A stretch of 64,000 nt of DNA, taken from assembly GCF_002855495.1 (NCBI RefSeq), contig NZ_PKRO01000001.1, forward strand, positions 1 through 64,000. Direction: 5' to 3'. This document shows, in pieces, positions 28,150-36,031 of the stretch. Made by a program: the position numbers and the translations under genes. This DNA is from Porphyrobacter sp. TH134 (lineage in GTDB: Bacteria; Pseudomonadota; Alphaproteobacteria; Sphingomonadales; Sphingomonadaceae). Each line of letters opens with the position of its first letter. The first letter of the stretch is position 1. Under the pieces are notes generated by a model. That model saw only the letters and a program-made list of their open reading frames with translations, did no database searches and was not told the DNA's origin.

Positions 28150-29484
28150 ATGGCCCCGGCGCAAGCGTCCCCCTCTCACCCTGCCCATGCGCCGCTGCAT
28201 CCGCGTGATCCGCTGGCGTGGTGCGCGGCGCTGACCGGGCTGTTCGCCCTCCTCGCGGGCTGGCGGCTGGCGATCCCGTCCATCGCGTATTTCGACGAGG
28301 TTCACTACCTTCCCGCCGCGCGCGAGATCCTGTCGCTGTTCACCGAAGGCCAAGGCGGCTATCGCAACCGCGAACATCCCTTGCTGGGCAAGGAGATGAT
28401 CGCCATCGGCATCGGCCTGTTTGGCGACAATCCGCTGGGGTGGCGGATCATGCCGTGGCTGTGCGGGGTGCTGGCCTATTTCGCGGCGGTGCGCGCGCTG
28501 TGGCATGCCAGCCATGACCGCTTTGCCACCCTTGTCTTCGGCGTGCTGCTGGCGACCGGGTTTCACCTGTTCATCCACGCACGCATCGCGATGCTCGATA
28601 TCACGATGGTTGCGGCGCTGTGTGTGGCCGCGTGGCAGTTTGCCGCCGCCTGCGCCCAGCCCGAACAGGGCCGCTGGCGGCTGGCGCTGACGGGCGCGGC
28701 GATCGGCGCCGCACTGGGGGCCAAATGGAACGCGATCCCGCTGGCCGTGCTGCCGGGGATCATCTTCTTCATCGCCCGCGCGCTGGCAGGACGCCGCCGC
28801 CTGTTCCTGTCGCGGCGCGGCGCGCCGGTGCCGGGGGTCACGCTGGTCGAGGCCTTCGTGTGGCTGGGGATCGTGCCGCTGGCGGTTTATGCCGCGACCT
28901 TCCTGCCCGGTTACTGGTTGGCCGAATATCTCCACCCCTCACCGCTCGCCGAAAAGGGGCTGATCGGGTTTCACCGCGATATCTTCGCCCTGCAAAGCCA
29001 GTTGATGACCCCGCACCGCTACATGAGCACCTGGCCGCAATGGGCGCTGAACACGCGCGGGATCTGGTATCTGTACGAACCCATCGACGGCGCGCAGCGC
29101 GGGGTGCTGCTGGTGGGCAATCCGCTCACGATGTGGCTGGGGCTGCCGGCGCTGGTGTGGTGCCTGATGGCGGGCGCGTGGCAACGCAACTGGGCAAGGT
29201 TGGCGGCGGCGCTGGGCTACGGTGTAAGCCTCGGCCTGTGGGTGATCGCGCCCAAGCCGATCCAGTTCTATTACCACTATTTCGTGCCGAGCTTTTTCCT
29301 GCTCGCGGCCCTCGCGCTGACATGCAGCGATCTGCGCCGCGTGCCCTATGGCCAATGGCTGGCTTGGGGCATCCCGGCCGCATCAGTGGCCATGTTCGCG
29401 TGGTTTTTCCCGATCATCGCTGCCCTGCCGCTGGCAGGGGCGGACAGCTATGCCGCATGGATGTGGCTGGATGCGTGGCGGTGA
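28150..29484 (+). CDS. Protein O-mannosyltransferase (PMT/GT39-like)
   Basis: PMT enzymes transfer mannose from a polyprenyl phosphate carrier to Ser/Thr of exported proteins. The 444-aa polytopic protein has the first-loop catalytic pair D49-E50 in AYFDEVHYLPAARE, followed by HPLLGKEMIAIGIGLFGDNPLGWRIM, the family's typical motif order, and about ten hydrophobic segments. The C-terminal part has the FYYHYFVPSFF motif. The GT2-GtrA gene 187 bp downstream on the opposite strand could supply the lipid-linked sugar. Confidence 0.9.
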   Translation: MAPAQASPSHPAHAPLHPRDPLAWCAALTGLFALLAGWRLAIPSIAYFDEVHYLPAAREILSLFTEGQGGYRNREHPLLGKEMIAIGIGLFGDNPLGWRIMPWLCGVLAYFAAVRALWHASHDRFATLVFGVLLATGFHLFIHARIAMLDITMVAALCVAAWQFAAACAQPEQGRWRLALTGAAIGAALGAKWNAIPLAVLPGIIFFIARALAGRRRLFLSRRGAPVPGVTLVEAFVWLGIVPLAVYAATFLPGYWLAEYLHPSPLAEKGLIGFHRDIFALQSQLMTPHRYMSTWPQWALNTRGIWYLYEPIDGAQRGVLLVGNPLTMWLGLPALVWCLMAGAWQRNWARLAAALGYGVSLGLWVIAPKPIQFYYHYFVPSFFLLAALALTCSDLRRVPYGQWLAWGIPAASVAMFAWFFPIIAALPLAGADSYAAWMWLDAWR

Positions 29485-29496
29485 CCCTCCCCTTTC

Positions 29497-29665
29497 GTCA
29501 TTGCGAGCCGAAGGCGAAGCAATCCATGACCTAACCGCCGATCTCGAAGAACAAGTCGCGCCATTCGGGATTGCCGCCCTTGCGGTTCGCCATCATGTAG
29601 ACGGCAGGCTGGAAACGCCGGCTTTGGTCCATGGATTGCGTCGTCGCTGCGCTCCTCGCAATGAC
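29497..29665. mobile_element. Composite inverted REP element enclosing a GIY-YIG relic
   Basis: Left arm 29497-29525 reads GTCATTGCGAGCC...GAAGCAATCC; right arm 29633-29665, read on the minus strand, is GTCATTGCGAGGAGCG...GCAATCC. Between the arms lies a 33-codon frame joining the N- and C-terminal ends of a GIY-YIG nuclease. It looks like a non-autonomous derivative of a REP-associated nuclease element and sits between two convergent genes. Confidence 0.7.
29531..29632 (-). pseudogene. Internally deleted GIY-YIG nuclease remnant
   Basis: The 33-aa frame starts MDQSRRFQPAVYMMANRKGG, matching the start of small GIY-YIG proteins (PAVYxxANRKGGTLYxGVTS), then jumps directly to NPEWRDLFFEIGG, matching their C-terminus. 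The catalytic middle, including the second YIG-type half and the Arg/Glu residues, is missing. It keeps its ATG and stop, and sits between the two REP arms, so the deletion removed the interior cleanly. Confidence 0.65.
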
Positions 29666-29671
29666 GAAGGG

Positions 29672-30841
29672 TCAGAACCTACCCCACACGAACCGGCTCG
29701 ACAAAGCGTAGTTCCAGACCGATCCGACCACGATCCCGGCCAGCGCGGCGAGCACCCAGTGGATGCCGCTGCCTTCCATGAAGGTCGCAATCGCCACATT
29801 GGCGAAGGCCCCGATGGCACAGGTGGCGATAAAGCCCAGCCAGCCGCGCAGCAGCGCCATGACACCCACCAACCGTTTGTCACGATAGGTCAGCCAGTTG
29901 TTGAGCCAGAAGTTGAAACTCATCGCCACCAGCACCGCTGCGGTCTGCGCAATCGCAAACCGTTCGCCCAGTGCGAACAACAGCACGCTCAGCACCGCAA
30001 AATGCACCACCACGCCCAGCGCACCCACGGTGCCGAACAGCGCAAAGCGGGTCGGGATCACCTTGCCCAGCGTCTTGTCAAACAGCCCGGCGAGGAAATC
30101 GAACAGAATGGCACGGTCCAGCTTGCTTTCTCCTTCGCGGCGGGCCGCGAAATTGAGGGGGAATTCCTTGACTTTCATGGGGCTGTCGGCGGTTGCCAGC
30201 AGGTCGAGCAGGATCTTGAAGCCGATGCCCGACAGCCGCGGCACCAACGCGCGGGCAGCGGCGGCAGGCAGCATGAAATAGCCGCTCATCGGATCGCTGA
30301 GGTCAACGCCGGTGATCTTGCGGGCAAGCGCATTGGCATAGGTCGACAGCTTCTCACGCTCGGGCGCGGCCCAATCGGCGGTGCTGGCCCCTTCGGCAAA
30401 GCGGCTGGCGACGCAGATTTCCGCCTCACCCGATTTGAGCGCGGCAAGCATTCCGGGGAGCAGCGCCGGATCGTGCTGGTGGTCAGCGTCCATCACCGCC
30501 ACATAAGGCGCAGCGGTCGCGCAGAAGCCTTCGATGGCAGCACTGGCAAGGCCCCGCCGCCCGATGCGCTGGATCACCCGCACGCGGGGATCCGTCAGCG
30601 CCAGCGCGCGCGCTTCGTCTGCTGTGCCGTCGCGGCTGTCATCGTCGACGATGATGACCTCCCACACGGCTGCAGCACCGATGGCGCGGTCGATCCGCTC
30701 AACCAGCGGGCGAAGATTGCCGCGCTCGTTAAGAGTCGGCAGGATGATCGCAAGGTCGAGCGTCATGGGCGAAGGCTCTGCCCAGCTTTCAGCGGGCGCG
30801 AAATCGATGTCTGCGTTGGGCACGAAGAAGGCGTTTTCCAT
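29672..30841 (-). CDS. GT2 glycosyltransferase fused to a GtrA domain (DPM-like)
   Basis: The 389-aa protein has a GT2 domain (LDLAIILPTLNERGNLRPLVERID, DDDSRDGT, MDADHQHDP, and GSRFAEGA-type VASRFAEG; residues about 28-245) like polyprenyl-phosphate mannose synthases, followed by a four-helix GtrA domain (about 265-385). Such fusions make and flip polyprenyl-phosphate sugars. The start at 30841 gives a 25-aa leader before the catalytic domain; ATG at 30766 is possible. Its partner is probably the neighbouring PMT enzyme. Confidence 0.9.
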   Translation of the reverse strand: MENAFFVPNADIDFAPAESWAEPSPMTLDLAIILPTLNERGNLRPLVERIDRAIGAAAVWEVIIVDDDSRDGTADEARALALTDPRVRVIQRIGRRGLASAAIEGFCATAAPYVAVMDADHQHDPALLPGMLAALKSGEAEICVASRFAEGASTADWAAPEREKLSTYANALARKITGVDLSDPMSGYFMLPAAAARALVPRLSGIGFKILLDLLATADSPMKVKEFPLNFAARREGESKLDRAILFDFLAGLFDKTLGKVIPTRFALFGTVGALGVVVHFAVLSVLLFALGERFAIAQTAAVLVAMSFNFWLNNWLTYRDKRLVGVMALLRGWLGFIATCAIGAFANVAIATFMEGSGIHWVLAALAGIVVGSVWNYALSSRFVWGRF

Positions 30842-30897
30842 GGCCTTCTAGTGGACCATAATTCTTTATAAACCATAACTCGGCCGCGCAGCCTGCG

Positions 30898-31956
30898 TCA
30901 AAGCCGCTCGCGCACCGCGGCACCGATCGCCGCTGTGCCGTGGCTGCCGCCGAGATCGCCGCCGAGAATGCCGTCCGCCAGCGCTGCGGCCACGGCCGTC
31001 TCGATCCGCGCCGCCTCAGTCTCAAGACCGAACGAATGGCGCAGCATCATCGCTGCCGACAGGATCGTGGCCATCGGATTGGCCTTGCCCTGCCCGGCGA
31101 TGTCCGGCGCGCTGCCGTGGATGGGTTCGTAGAGGCCGAAAGTGCCATGATCGGTCTCGCGCTCGCCCAGCGAGGCGCTTGGTAGCAGGCCGATGGAACC
31201 GACAGCGGCGCTGGCCAGATCGCTCAGAATATCGCCGAACAGATTGCCGGTCAGAACCACGCCGAAGCGTTCCGGGTGGCTCACCACCTGCATCGCGGCA
31301 TTATCGACATACATGTGATCGAGCGCGACGCCAGGGTATTGGGCCGCCACCTCCACCACCACATCGCGCCACAATTGGCTGGTTTCGAGCACATTGGCCT
31401 TGTCGACGCTGGTCAGCGGCAGGCCAGCGGCCTGCGCCGCGCGGAAGGCGACATGAGCGATGCGGCGCACTTCGGTTTCCGCATAGGACATCGCGTCCCA
31501 CCCCTCGCGCTCGCCTGCGTCATTGGTGCGCTGGCCCTTGGCGCCGAAATAGACATCGCCGGTCAACTCGCGCACGATCAGCATGTCGAGCCCGCCTGCT
31601 ATGTCAGCCCGCAACGGGGACAAATGCGTGAGGCCAGCAAACACCTGCGCCGGGCGCAGGTTGGCAAACAGACCGAGCTGCTTGCGCAGGCCGAGGATCG
31701 CTTGTTCGGGCCGCAGATGCCGCTCCAATGCGTCGCAGGTGGGATCGCCCACTGCGCCGAACAGGATCGCATCCGCCGCGCGCGCCATGTCCAGCGTTTC
31801 ATCGGGCAGCGGCACGCCGTGGCGGTGGTAGGCCGCGCCGCCGACATCGCCTTCAAACAGCACCAGACCCGGCAGGCCCAGCGCTTCGAGCACCGCGACC
31901 GCTTCGGCGGTGACCTCCGGCCCGATCCCGTCGCCCGGAAGAACTGCAATTTTCAC
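30898..31956 (-). CDS. leuB: 3-isopropylmalate dehydrogenase
   Basis: LeuB oxidises and decarboxylates 3-isopropylmalate with NAD in leucine synthesis. The 352-aa protein has [10 protein letters not shown], the substrate loop with [25 protein letters not shown], and the metal/NAD region [27 protein letters not shown] plus [18 protein letters not shown]. leuA, leuC and leuD are not in the window. recO lies 13 bp upstream in reverse order on the same strand, so recO is transcribed first... the two share orientation and may be one unit. Confidence 0.96.
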   Translation of the reverse strand: MKIAVLPGDGIGPEVTAEAVAVLEALGLPGLVLFEGDVGGAAYHRHGVPLPDETLDMARAADAILFGAVGDPTCDALERHLRPEQAILGLRKQLGLFANLRPAQVFAGLTHLSPLRADIAGGLDMLIVRELTGDVYFGAKGQRTNDAGEREGWDAMSYAETEVRRIAHVAFRAAQAAGLPLTSVDKANVLETSQLWRDVVVEVAAQYPGVALDHMYVDNAAMQVVSHPERFGVVLTGNLFGDILSDLASAAVGSIGLLPSASLGERETDHGTFGLYEPIHGSAPDIAGQGKANPMATILSAAMMLRHSFGLETEAARIETAVAAALADGILGGDLGGSHGTAAIGAAVRERL

Positions 31957-31969
31957 GCCGATGATCCCC

Positions 31970-32569
31970 TTAGCCCATGCGCGCCAGCCGCTCGGTCAGC
32001 AGCCGCCTCGCGCCCATAACATCGCCCTTGTGGCCTGCAAGCAGGTAGTGCGCAATTTGGCGCTCAAGTTTGTCCAGCAGGGCGGCTTGCGCGGGCCAAT
32101 CGGGTGCCTCGGGCAGCGCGCCGCCGCCGTAGCCCAGTTCGCGCAGCAGCATCGTCTCGTAGGCGATCAGCCCGCTCACCCACCCGCGCGCCGATGGGGC
32201 CAGCGCAATCGCATCAAGCAGCCCGTCAAGCGCATCGTAGAGCGCCGGATAGGCCTGACGTTCAGGCAAGGCGGTGGCCGTCAGCCCGCAGATCCACTGG
32301 ATTGCGGCAGCCGGCAGCGGCTCGGTCATCAGGGCGGCGCGGGAGTGTTCCAGCTCCAGCCTTGCAAAGGGCAGTTGGCGGGCAGACCGGGTGGTCAGTT
32401 CCGCCGCAACCCGGTTGCCCGGCACCATCACCGCGCGCATCTGGCGCCCACGGCCCCCAGCGACATAGGCGGCAATCAGGCCGTGGTCGGCGGTCAACAT
32501 GCGGGCCATGGCCCCGGTTTCACCTTGCGCGCGCGAGGCGAGCAAAATCGCAAGGCTGCGCAGGTTCAT
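31970..32569 (-). CDS. recO: DNA repair protein RecO
   Basis: RecO acts with RecR and RecF to load RecA at single-strand gaps. The 199-aa protein begins [30 protein letters not shown], the OB-fold N-terminus ([19 protein letters not shown]), with the helical domain ([18 protein letters not shown]) behind it. It lacks zinc-finger cysteines and is shorter than E. coli RecO (242 aa). It lies 15 bp after ubiK and 13 bp before leuB on the same strand. Confidence 0.92.
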   Translation of the reverse strand: MNLRSLAILLASRAQGETGAMARMLTADHGLIAAYVAGGRGRQMRAVMVPGNRVAAELTTRSARQLPFARLELEHSRAALMTEPLPAAAIQWICGLTATALPERQAYPALYDALDGLLDAIALAPSARGWVSGLIAYETMLLRELGYGGGALPEAPDWPAQAALLDKLERQIAHYLLAGHKGDVMGARRLLTERLARMG

Positions 32570-32584
32570 GCCTGCGCGATCCGC

Positions 32585-32836
32585 TTATTTCTTGGTGGAT
32601 TTGGCTTCGAGCGCGGCCAGCCGCGCTTCAAGCGCATCGGCCTGTTCGCGGGCCTTCTGGGCCATCGCCTTGACCGTCTCGAACTCCTCGCGGCTGACGA
32701 AATCGATCCCGCCAAACGCCTCGCGCAGCCGTTCGCGCGCGCTGTCGCGGGCTTCACGGCTCATACCGGCCATGGTCCCGGCGGCGCTGTTGGCGAGTTT
32801 GACGAGGTCGGCGATGATCGGGTTCTGGCTTTGCAT
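32585..32836 (-). CDS. ubiK: Ubiquinone biosynthesis accessory factor UbiK-like
   Basis: The 83-aa protein (start MQSQNPIIADLVKLANSAAGTMAGM at 32836) has the BMFP architecture: an amphipathic N-terminal helix and a C-terminal coiled coil (SREEFETVKAMAQKAREQADALEARLAALEAK). In other proteobacteria UbiK interacts with UbiJ and membrane lipids in aerobic ubiquinone synthesis. A longer frame to 32875 is not preferred because it lacks similarity. Confidence 0.85.
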   Translation of the reverse strand: MQSQNPIIADLVKLANSAAGTMAGMSREARDSARERLREAFGGIDFVSREEFETVKAMAQKAREQADALEARLAALEAKSTKK

Positions 32837-32965
32837 CTTTTCTTTTTGGGGATGCTTGGCCTGAAGTGCAAGCATCCTCCTCGCTCATGCGATCTGACAA
32901 TCGCATCGCTGCGGGCACCGGGTCGGGCTTGCGGACGGCTTACGCCGTCCGTGACCGGACGAGTC

Positions 32966-33514
32966 TTACAATTGGACGCGGGTTTGTGCGCCGGTGGCCC
33001 CGGCGGCACCGCCATCGGGGTTGGCCTGAATGAACGCGTAATTGAGCGCGCCGGCAAAGCATACCCAGCCCAGATAGGGCAGCAGCAGCAGCGCCGCGAC
33101 CCGCCGTACCCGCCACACCAGCGGCAGCGCGATCAGCAGCAGCACGCCGGCGCCGATAATCACGTACAGCGCCGACCCCATGTCCTGCATCCCGAAAAAC
33201 ACTGCGGTCCAGCTTTGCGTGACGAGGAACTGCACCGCAAACACCGCCAGCGCCAACCCGCGCCCGGCCGCGCCCCAGGCGCTTGCCACCAATGCCAGAG
33301 CGCAGCCGATCAGCACGAACAGCACCGTCCACACAATCGCAAAGGTGATCGGCGGCGGGAAGATTGCCGGCTTTTTCAGCCCGGCAAACCACGCGGTATC
33401 CGGCCCGCCAAGCTGCCCGGCGGCAAAGCCGACCAGCAAGACCAGCGGCACCAGGAACAACGCCCAGCGCAAAAAGCTCGCACGCAATTGTGATTTGGAA
33501 GCAAGAACGTTCAT
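32966..33514 (-). CDS. TspO/MBR family protein
   Basis: TspO proteins are five-helix membrane proteins that bind porphyrins and cholesterol; in Rhodobacter TspO affects photopigment gene control. The 182-aa protein (start MNVLASKSQL, GGAG 7 nt upstream) has LKKPAIFPPPITFAIVWTVLF, the family's conserved WxPPxxxFxxVW-type signature, and five hydrophobic segments. The C-terminus is slightly extended (GGAAGATGAQTRVQL). If the organism makes bacteriochlorophyll, a tetrapyrrole-linked role would fit; this is not shown here. Confidence 0.9.
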   Translation of the reverse strand: MNVLASKSQLRASFLRWALFLVPLVLLVGFAAGQLGGPDTAWFAGLKKPAIFPPPITFAIVWTVLFVLIGCALALVASAWGAAGRGLALAVFAVQFLVTQSWTAVFFGMQDMGSALYVIIGAGVLLLIALPLVWRVRRVAALLLLPYLGWVCFAGALNYAFIQANPDGGAAGATGAQTRVQL

Positions 33515-33821
33515 TGGCTCTCCGACTGCTGACGGGCCGCCATTGTGCGGGTGATCGGCGATACCAGACCCGGCACGCCGCGCCAACGATTTGCCTTCCC
33601 ATCGCCCCGACGCGGGCCACTCTGATTCTCCGCTACCGAGGGCGAATGGAAAAAATGTGGTTAAAATTGGGCAGACCTGCACGAAAGTCTTGGGCCTGCG
33701 CCAAACTGTCTGCTAGAGGCTGCCACATTCCTGCCGTGATTCGTCAGCGCGTTGGCGGCGGGAAGATCAAATAACGCGCTTTTGCTCATTATAGGCCTTC
33801 GGGCCCTTAGGGGAATACATC
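33515..33821. other. 307-bp intergenic region, no gene seen
   Basis: Divergent promoters for the TspO gene (minus) and the small AETP lipoprotein (plus) must lie here. Candidate palindromes are weak; the last bases hold AGGGGA, the Shine-Dalgarno of the plus-strand gene. Short open frames have no supporting features. Confidence 0.5.
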
Positions 33822-34034
33822 ATGAAGAAGACCTTCGCGCTCGTCGCCGTTCTCGCCCTCGCCACCGCCGCTTGCTCGAAGCCGGCTGAAGAAGCTGCGA
33901 CCGAAGCTGACACCACCGCCGTTGCTGAAGAGCCGATGGCTGCTGAAACCCCGATGGCTGCCGAAACCCCGGCTGCTACCGACGCGATGGCTGCCGAAAC
34001 CCCGGCCGCTGCCGAGACCCCGGCTGCTGAGTAA
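33822..34034 (+). CDS. Small lipoprotein with AETP repeats
   Basis: The 70-aa protein starts MKKTFALVAVLALATAACSKPAEE: a basic n-region, hydrophobic core and an AAC lipobox with Cys18. The mature 53 residues are low-complexity: MAAETP occurs three times (with TPAATDA between copies), then AAAETPAAE, highly acidic and Ala/Pro-rich. AGGGGA precedes the ATG by 7 nt and a strong terminator follows, so it is a monocistronic unit. Function unknown; a short envelope spacer or antigen-like surface peptide is possible. Confidence 0.75.
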   Translation: MKKTFALVAVLALATAACSKPAEEAATEADTTAVAEEPMAAETPMAAETPAATDAMAAETPAAAETPAAE

Positions 34035-34104
34035 TTCTTGACGGCCTGGTGCCGCAAGAATTGCCGGTCCCGGCCCTGCGCCGGGAGCACGGACAAGAAA
34101 CAGG

Positions 34105-34143
34105 CCGGTGGCAATCTTAGGATTGCTGCCGGTCTTTTCTTTT
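34105..34143 (+). terminator. Intrinsic terminator after the AETP lipoprotein
   Basis: CCGGTGGCAATC (34105-34116) and GATTGCTGCCGG (34121-34132) form a 12-bp stem with two G-T wobbles and a TTAG loop, followed by TCTTTTCTTTT. It lies about 70 nt after the stop codon. Confidence 0.85.
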
Positions 34144-34180
34144 GGGCGCCGGATTGATCGCGAACAGCGCGCCGGAACGC

Positions 34181-34951
34181 TTAGCTGCGCCGGGCAGCAA
34201 TCAGGAATTCGACATTGCCCTGCGGCCCGGTGATCGGGCTGGTCGCAATGCCCTGCACCTGCCACCCCAGTCCTTCGATCCAGCCGCGCACTTCGTCACA
34301 GACACGCTGGTGCAGCGCGGGATCGCGCACCACCCCGCCCTTGCCCACTTCCTCGCGCCCGACTTCAAACTGCGGCTTGATGAGCGCGACCAGCTGGCAG
34401 TCCCGCGCGGCGAGGCGCAGCGGCACCTCCAGCACCTTGGACAGACTGATGAAGCTCGCATCGCACACGACCCAATTGCAGGGCCGATCAATCAGTTCTG
34501 GCGTAAGGATGCGCGCGCTGGTCTGTTCGAGCACAGTGACGCGCGGGTCTTCGCGCAGCCGCCAGGCGAGCTGGTTGGTGCCGCTGTCGACCGCGAACAC
34601 GTGCGCCGCGCCGTTGGTCAGCAGCACATCGGTGAACCCGCCGGTGGACGATCCGATATCCATCGCGCATCCGCCTGCCGGATCGAGGCCGAAATGTGTC
34701 AGAGCATGGGCCAGCTTGATACCCCCGCGGCTTACCCACGGATGATCGCGCCCGCGCACATCCAGCGCGGCGTCCTCGGGCACCTGATGCCCTGGCTTGT
34801 CGATCTTGGTCTCACCCGCAAACACCAGCCCGGCCATCACCAGCGCCTGCGCGCGCGCGCGGCTTTCGGCCAGCCCGCGCTCGACTAGCAATTGGTCGAC
34901 ACGGCGCTTTGGCGCTTTCGGGGGACGAGGTGGATGGTCGGGCATGGACAA
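34181..34951 (-). CDS. tlyA: TlyA family rRNA methyltransferase
   Basis: TlyA methylates ribose in 16S and/or 23S rRNA and affects capreomycin sensitivity in mycobacteria. The 256-aa protein combines an S4-like RNA-binding N-terminus (RVDQLLVERGLAESRARAQALVMAGLVFAG, residues 17-46) with a class I methyltransferase (MDIGSSTGGFTDVLL; VCDASFISL; LIKPQFEVG). The start MSMPDHPP is divergent from the plus-strand lipoprotein at 34981. Confidence 0.94.
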   Translation of the reverse strand: MSMPDHPPRPPKAPKRRVDQLLVERGLAESRARAQALVMAGLVFAGETKIDKPGHQVPEDAALDVRGRDHPWVSRGGIKLAHALTHFGLDPAGGCAMDIGSSTGGFTDVLLTNGAAHVFAVDSGTNQLAWRLREDPRVTVLEQTSARILTPELIDRPCNWVVCDASFISLSKVLEVPLRLAARDCQLVALIKPQFEVGREEVGKGGVVRDPALHQRVCDEVRGWIEGLGWQVQGIATSPITGPQGNVEFLIAARRS

Positions 34952-34980
34952 TTGCCGCCTCTAGCGCGCAAAGTGTCGGC

Positions 34981-35526
34981 ATGAAAGCTGCTCTCCTCTT
35001 CGTTGCCGCATCGCTGGCGCTCGCGTCTTGCGCGCCTGCGGCCAAGGCCCCGCCTGCCGCGCCCGCTCAGATTGCCCGCCCGGCGCCTGCTCCTCCGTCC
35101 GCGCCCCCGCCGGTGCCGCAGGCCCCCGCCTATGACAGCTGGATGGATGCGCCTGCGACGCCGGGAACATGGCGATATGAAATCACTGCCAATGGCCCGG
35201 TGGCGGTGTTCATCAGCACCGCCAGCATCGGCGAATTCGTGCTGTCCTGCCCCCGTCCGGGCAGTCCGGTGGGCCTGTGGCGCGCAGGCACCAGCCGTGT
35301 CCCGCAAGTGATGACGATCCGCACCGAAACCGCGACCCGCAGTATCGAGGTATCCCAGCCCGAGGAGACCAACCCCTATCTTGCCGCCAGCATCGCTGCC
35401 TCAGACCCGCTGCTTGATGCGATGGCGCTGTCCAAGGGGCGCTTCGCGGTGGAGATTGCAGGCCTGCCCGCGCTTTACCTGCCCAGCCATGCCGAAGTCA
35501 GCCGGGTGATCGAGGATTGCCGGTAA
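34981..35526 (+). CDS. Putative lipoprotein
   Basis: The 181-aa protein (start MKAALLFVAASLALASCAPAA) has a lipobox LASC with Cys17, a Pro/Ala-rich linker (residues 18-48), and a mature domain with WMDAPATPGTWRYEITANGPVAVFIS and the Cys-containing FVLSCPRPGSPVGLWR. It resembles widespread sphingomonad envelope proteins without assigned function. A longer frame to 34909 is not preferred. Followed by the composite REP at 35532. Confidence 0.75.
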   Translation: MKAALLFVAASLALASCAPAAKAPPAAPAQIARPAPAPPSAPPPVPQAPAYDSWMDAPATPGTWRYEITANGPVAVFISTASIGEFVLSCPRPGSPVGLWRAGTSRVPQVMTIRTETATRSIEVSQPEETNPYLAASIAASDPLLDAMALSKGRFAVEIAGLPALYLPSHAEVSRVIEDCR

Positions 35527-35531
35527 GCCGC

Positions 35532-35631
35532 GTCATTGCGAACAAACCGAAGCAATCCCTGACCCGGCGTGGCCTTTCGCGGCGAAGTTCGTCCGCGGAT
35601 TGCCGCGTCGCCTGCGGCTGCTCGCAATGAC
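35532..35631. repeat. Second composite inverted REP element (short form)
   Basis: Left arm 35532-35558: GTCATTGCGAAC...CCGAAGCAATCC; right arm 35597-35631, read on the minus strand, is GTCATTGCGAGCAGCCGC...GGCAATCC. Same family and layout as the element at 29.5 kb, but the centre (39 bp) has no GIY-YIG residues. Lies 6 bp after the lipoprotein stop. Confidence 0.7.
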
Positions 35632-35656
35632 GGAACGAGCCCGATTCTTTACATGA

Positions 35657-35699
35657 ATATCCACAGATTGATGCACAGGGCATCCACAAGCTGTCCACA
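35657..35699 (+). other. Phased cluster of four DnaA-box-like 9-mers
   Basis: ATATCCACA (35657), TGATGCACA (35669), GCATCCACA (35680) and CTGTCCACA (35691) match the DnaA box TTATNCACA at 8, 8, 7 and 6 of 9 positions. Start-to-start spacing is 12, 11 and 11 bp, one helical turn each, all in the same direction. Candidate DnaA-binding or origin site; no biochemical evidence. Confidence 0.5.
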
Positions 35700-35710
35700 T
35701 CCCGCGCCGG

Positions 35711-35742
35711 AAACGAAAAACGCCCGAGGTTCCCCTCAGGCG
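35711..35742 (-). terminator. Minus-strand intrinsic terminator in the intergenic region
   Basis: CGCCCGAGG (35721-35729) and CCTCAGGCG (35734-35742) pair with one mismatch around a TTCC loop; on the minus strand the stem is followed by TTTTTCGTTT. No upstream minus-strand gene is close, so the transcript it ends may be a short RNA starting near 35790. Confidence 0.55.
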
Positions 35743-35903
35743 CGGCTGGCTGCCAAGCTGTGCGGCGAGGGAAGAGTATGACGCGGGAAAAGATTTATAC
35801 AAGTCTTGTCCTTGGCCCCGCCATGATTCACATTACGCCTTGAGGCCAGCGGCGAACGCGGCTCTCGGCCCCCGGTGATGCGGCGGGTCTGGCACATTAG
35901 CGC

Positions 35904-35976
35904 GAAAGGAGGTGATCCGATGTCTCATGGTTCAGTAGCGAGGTCGGTGAAGATCCCTACGGAGCATACTCGGTAA
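35904..35976 (+). CDS. 18-codon mini-ORF with a 14-nt Shine-Dalgarno
   Basis: ATG at 35920 opens MSHGSVARSVKIPTEHTR and stops at TAA (35974-35976). It is preceded 2 nt upstream by AAAGGAGGTGATCC, fully complementary to the 3' tail of 16S rRNA (GGATCACCTCCTTT), an exceptionally long match. Downstream is a small GCGGC/GCCGC hairpin and a strong terminator. It could encode a leader peptide, a real small protein, or serve as an RNA that binds ribosomes. The peptide has no Ile/Leu/Val run, so classical ilv attenuation is unlikely. Confidence 0.45.
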
Positions 35977-36031
35977 TCCTTTTGCCAAGTAAGGCTTCGT
36001 GAGCGGCACTTCCGGCCGCTGACCATGTTAA

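Noticed and set aside
35907..35919. AAAGGAGGTGATCC as a fragment of an rRNA gene
   Set aside because: It is the complement of the 16S tail only over 14 nt and is followed at once by an ATG; no other rRNA-like sequence is present.
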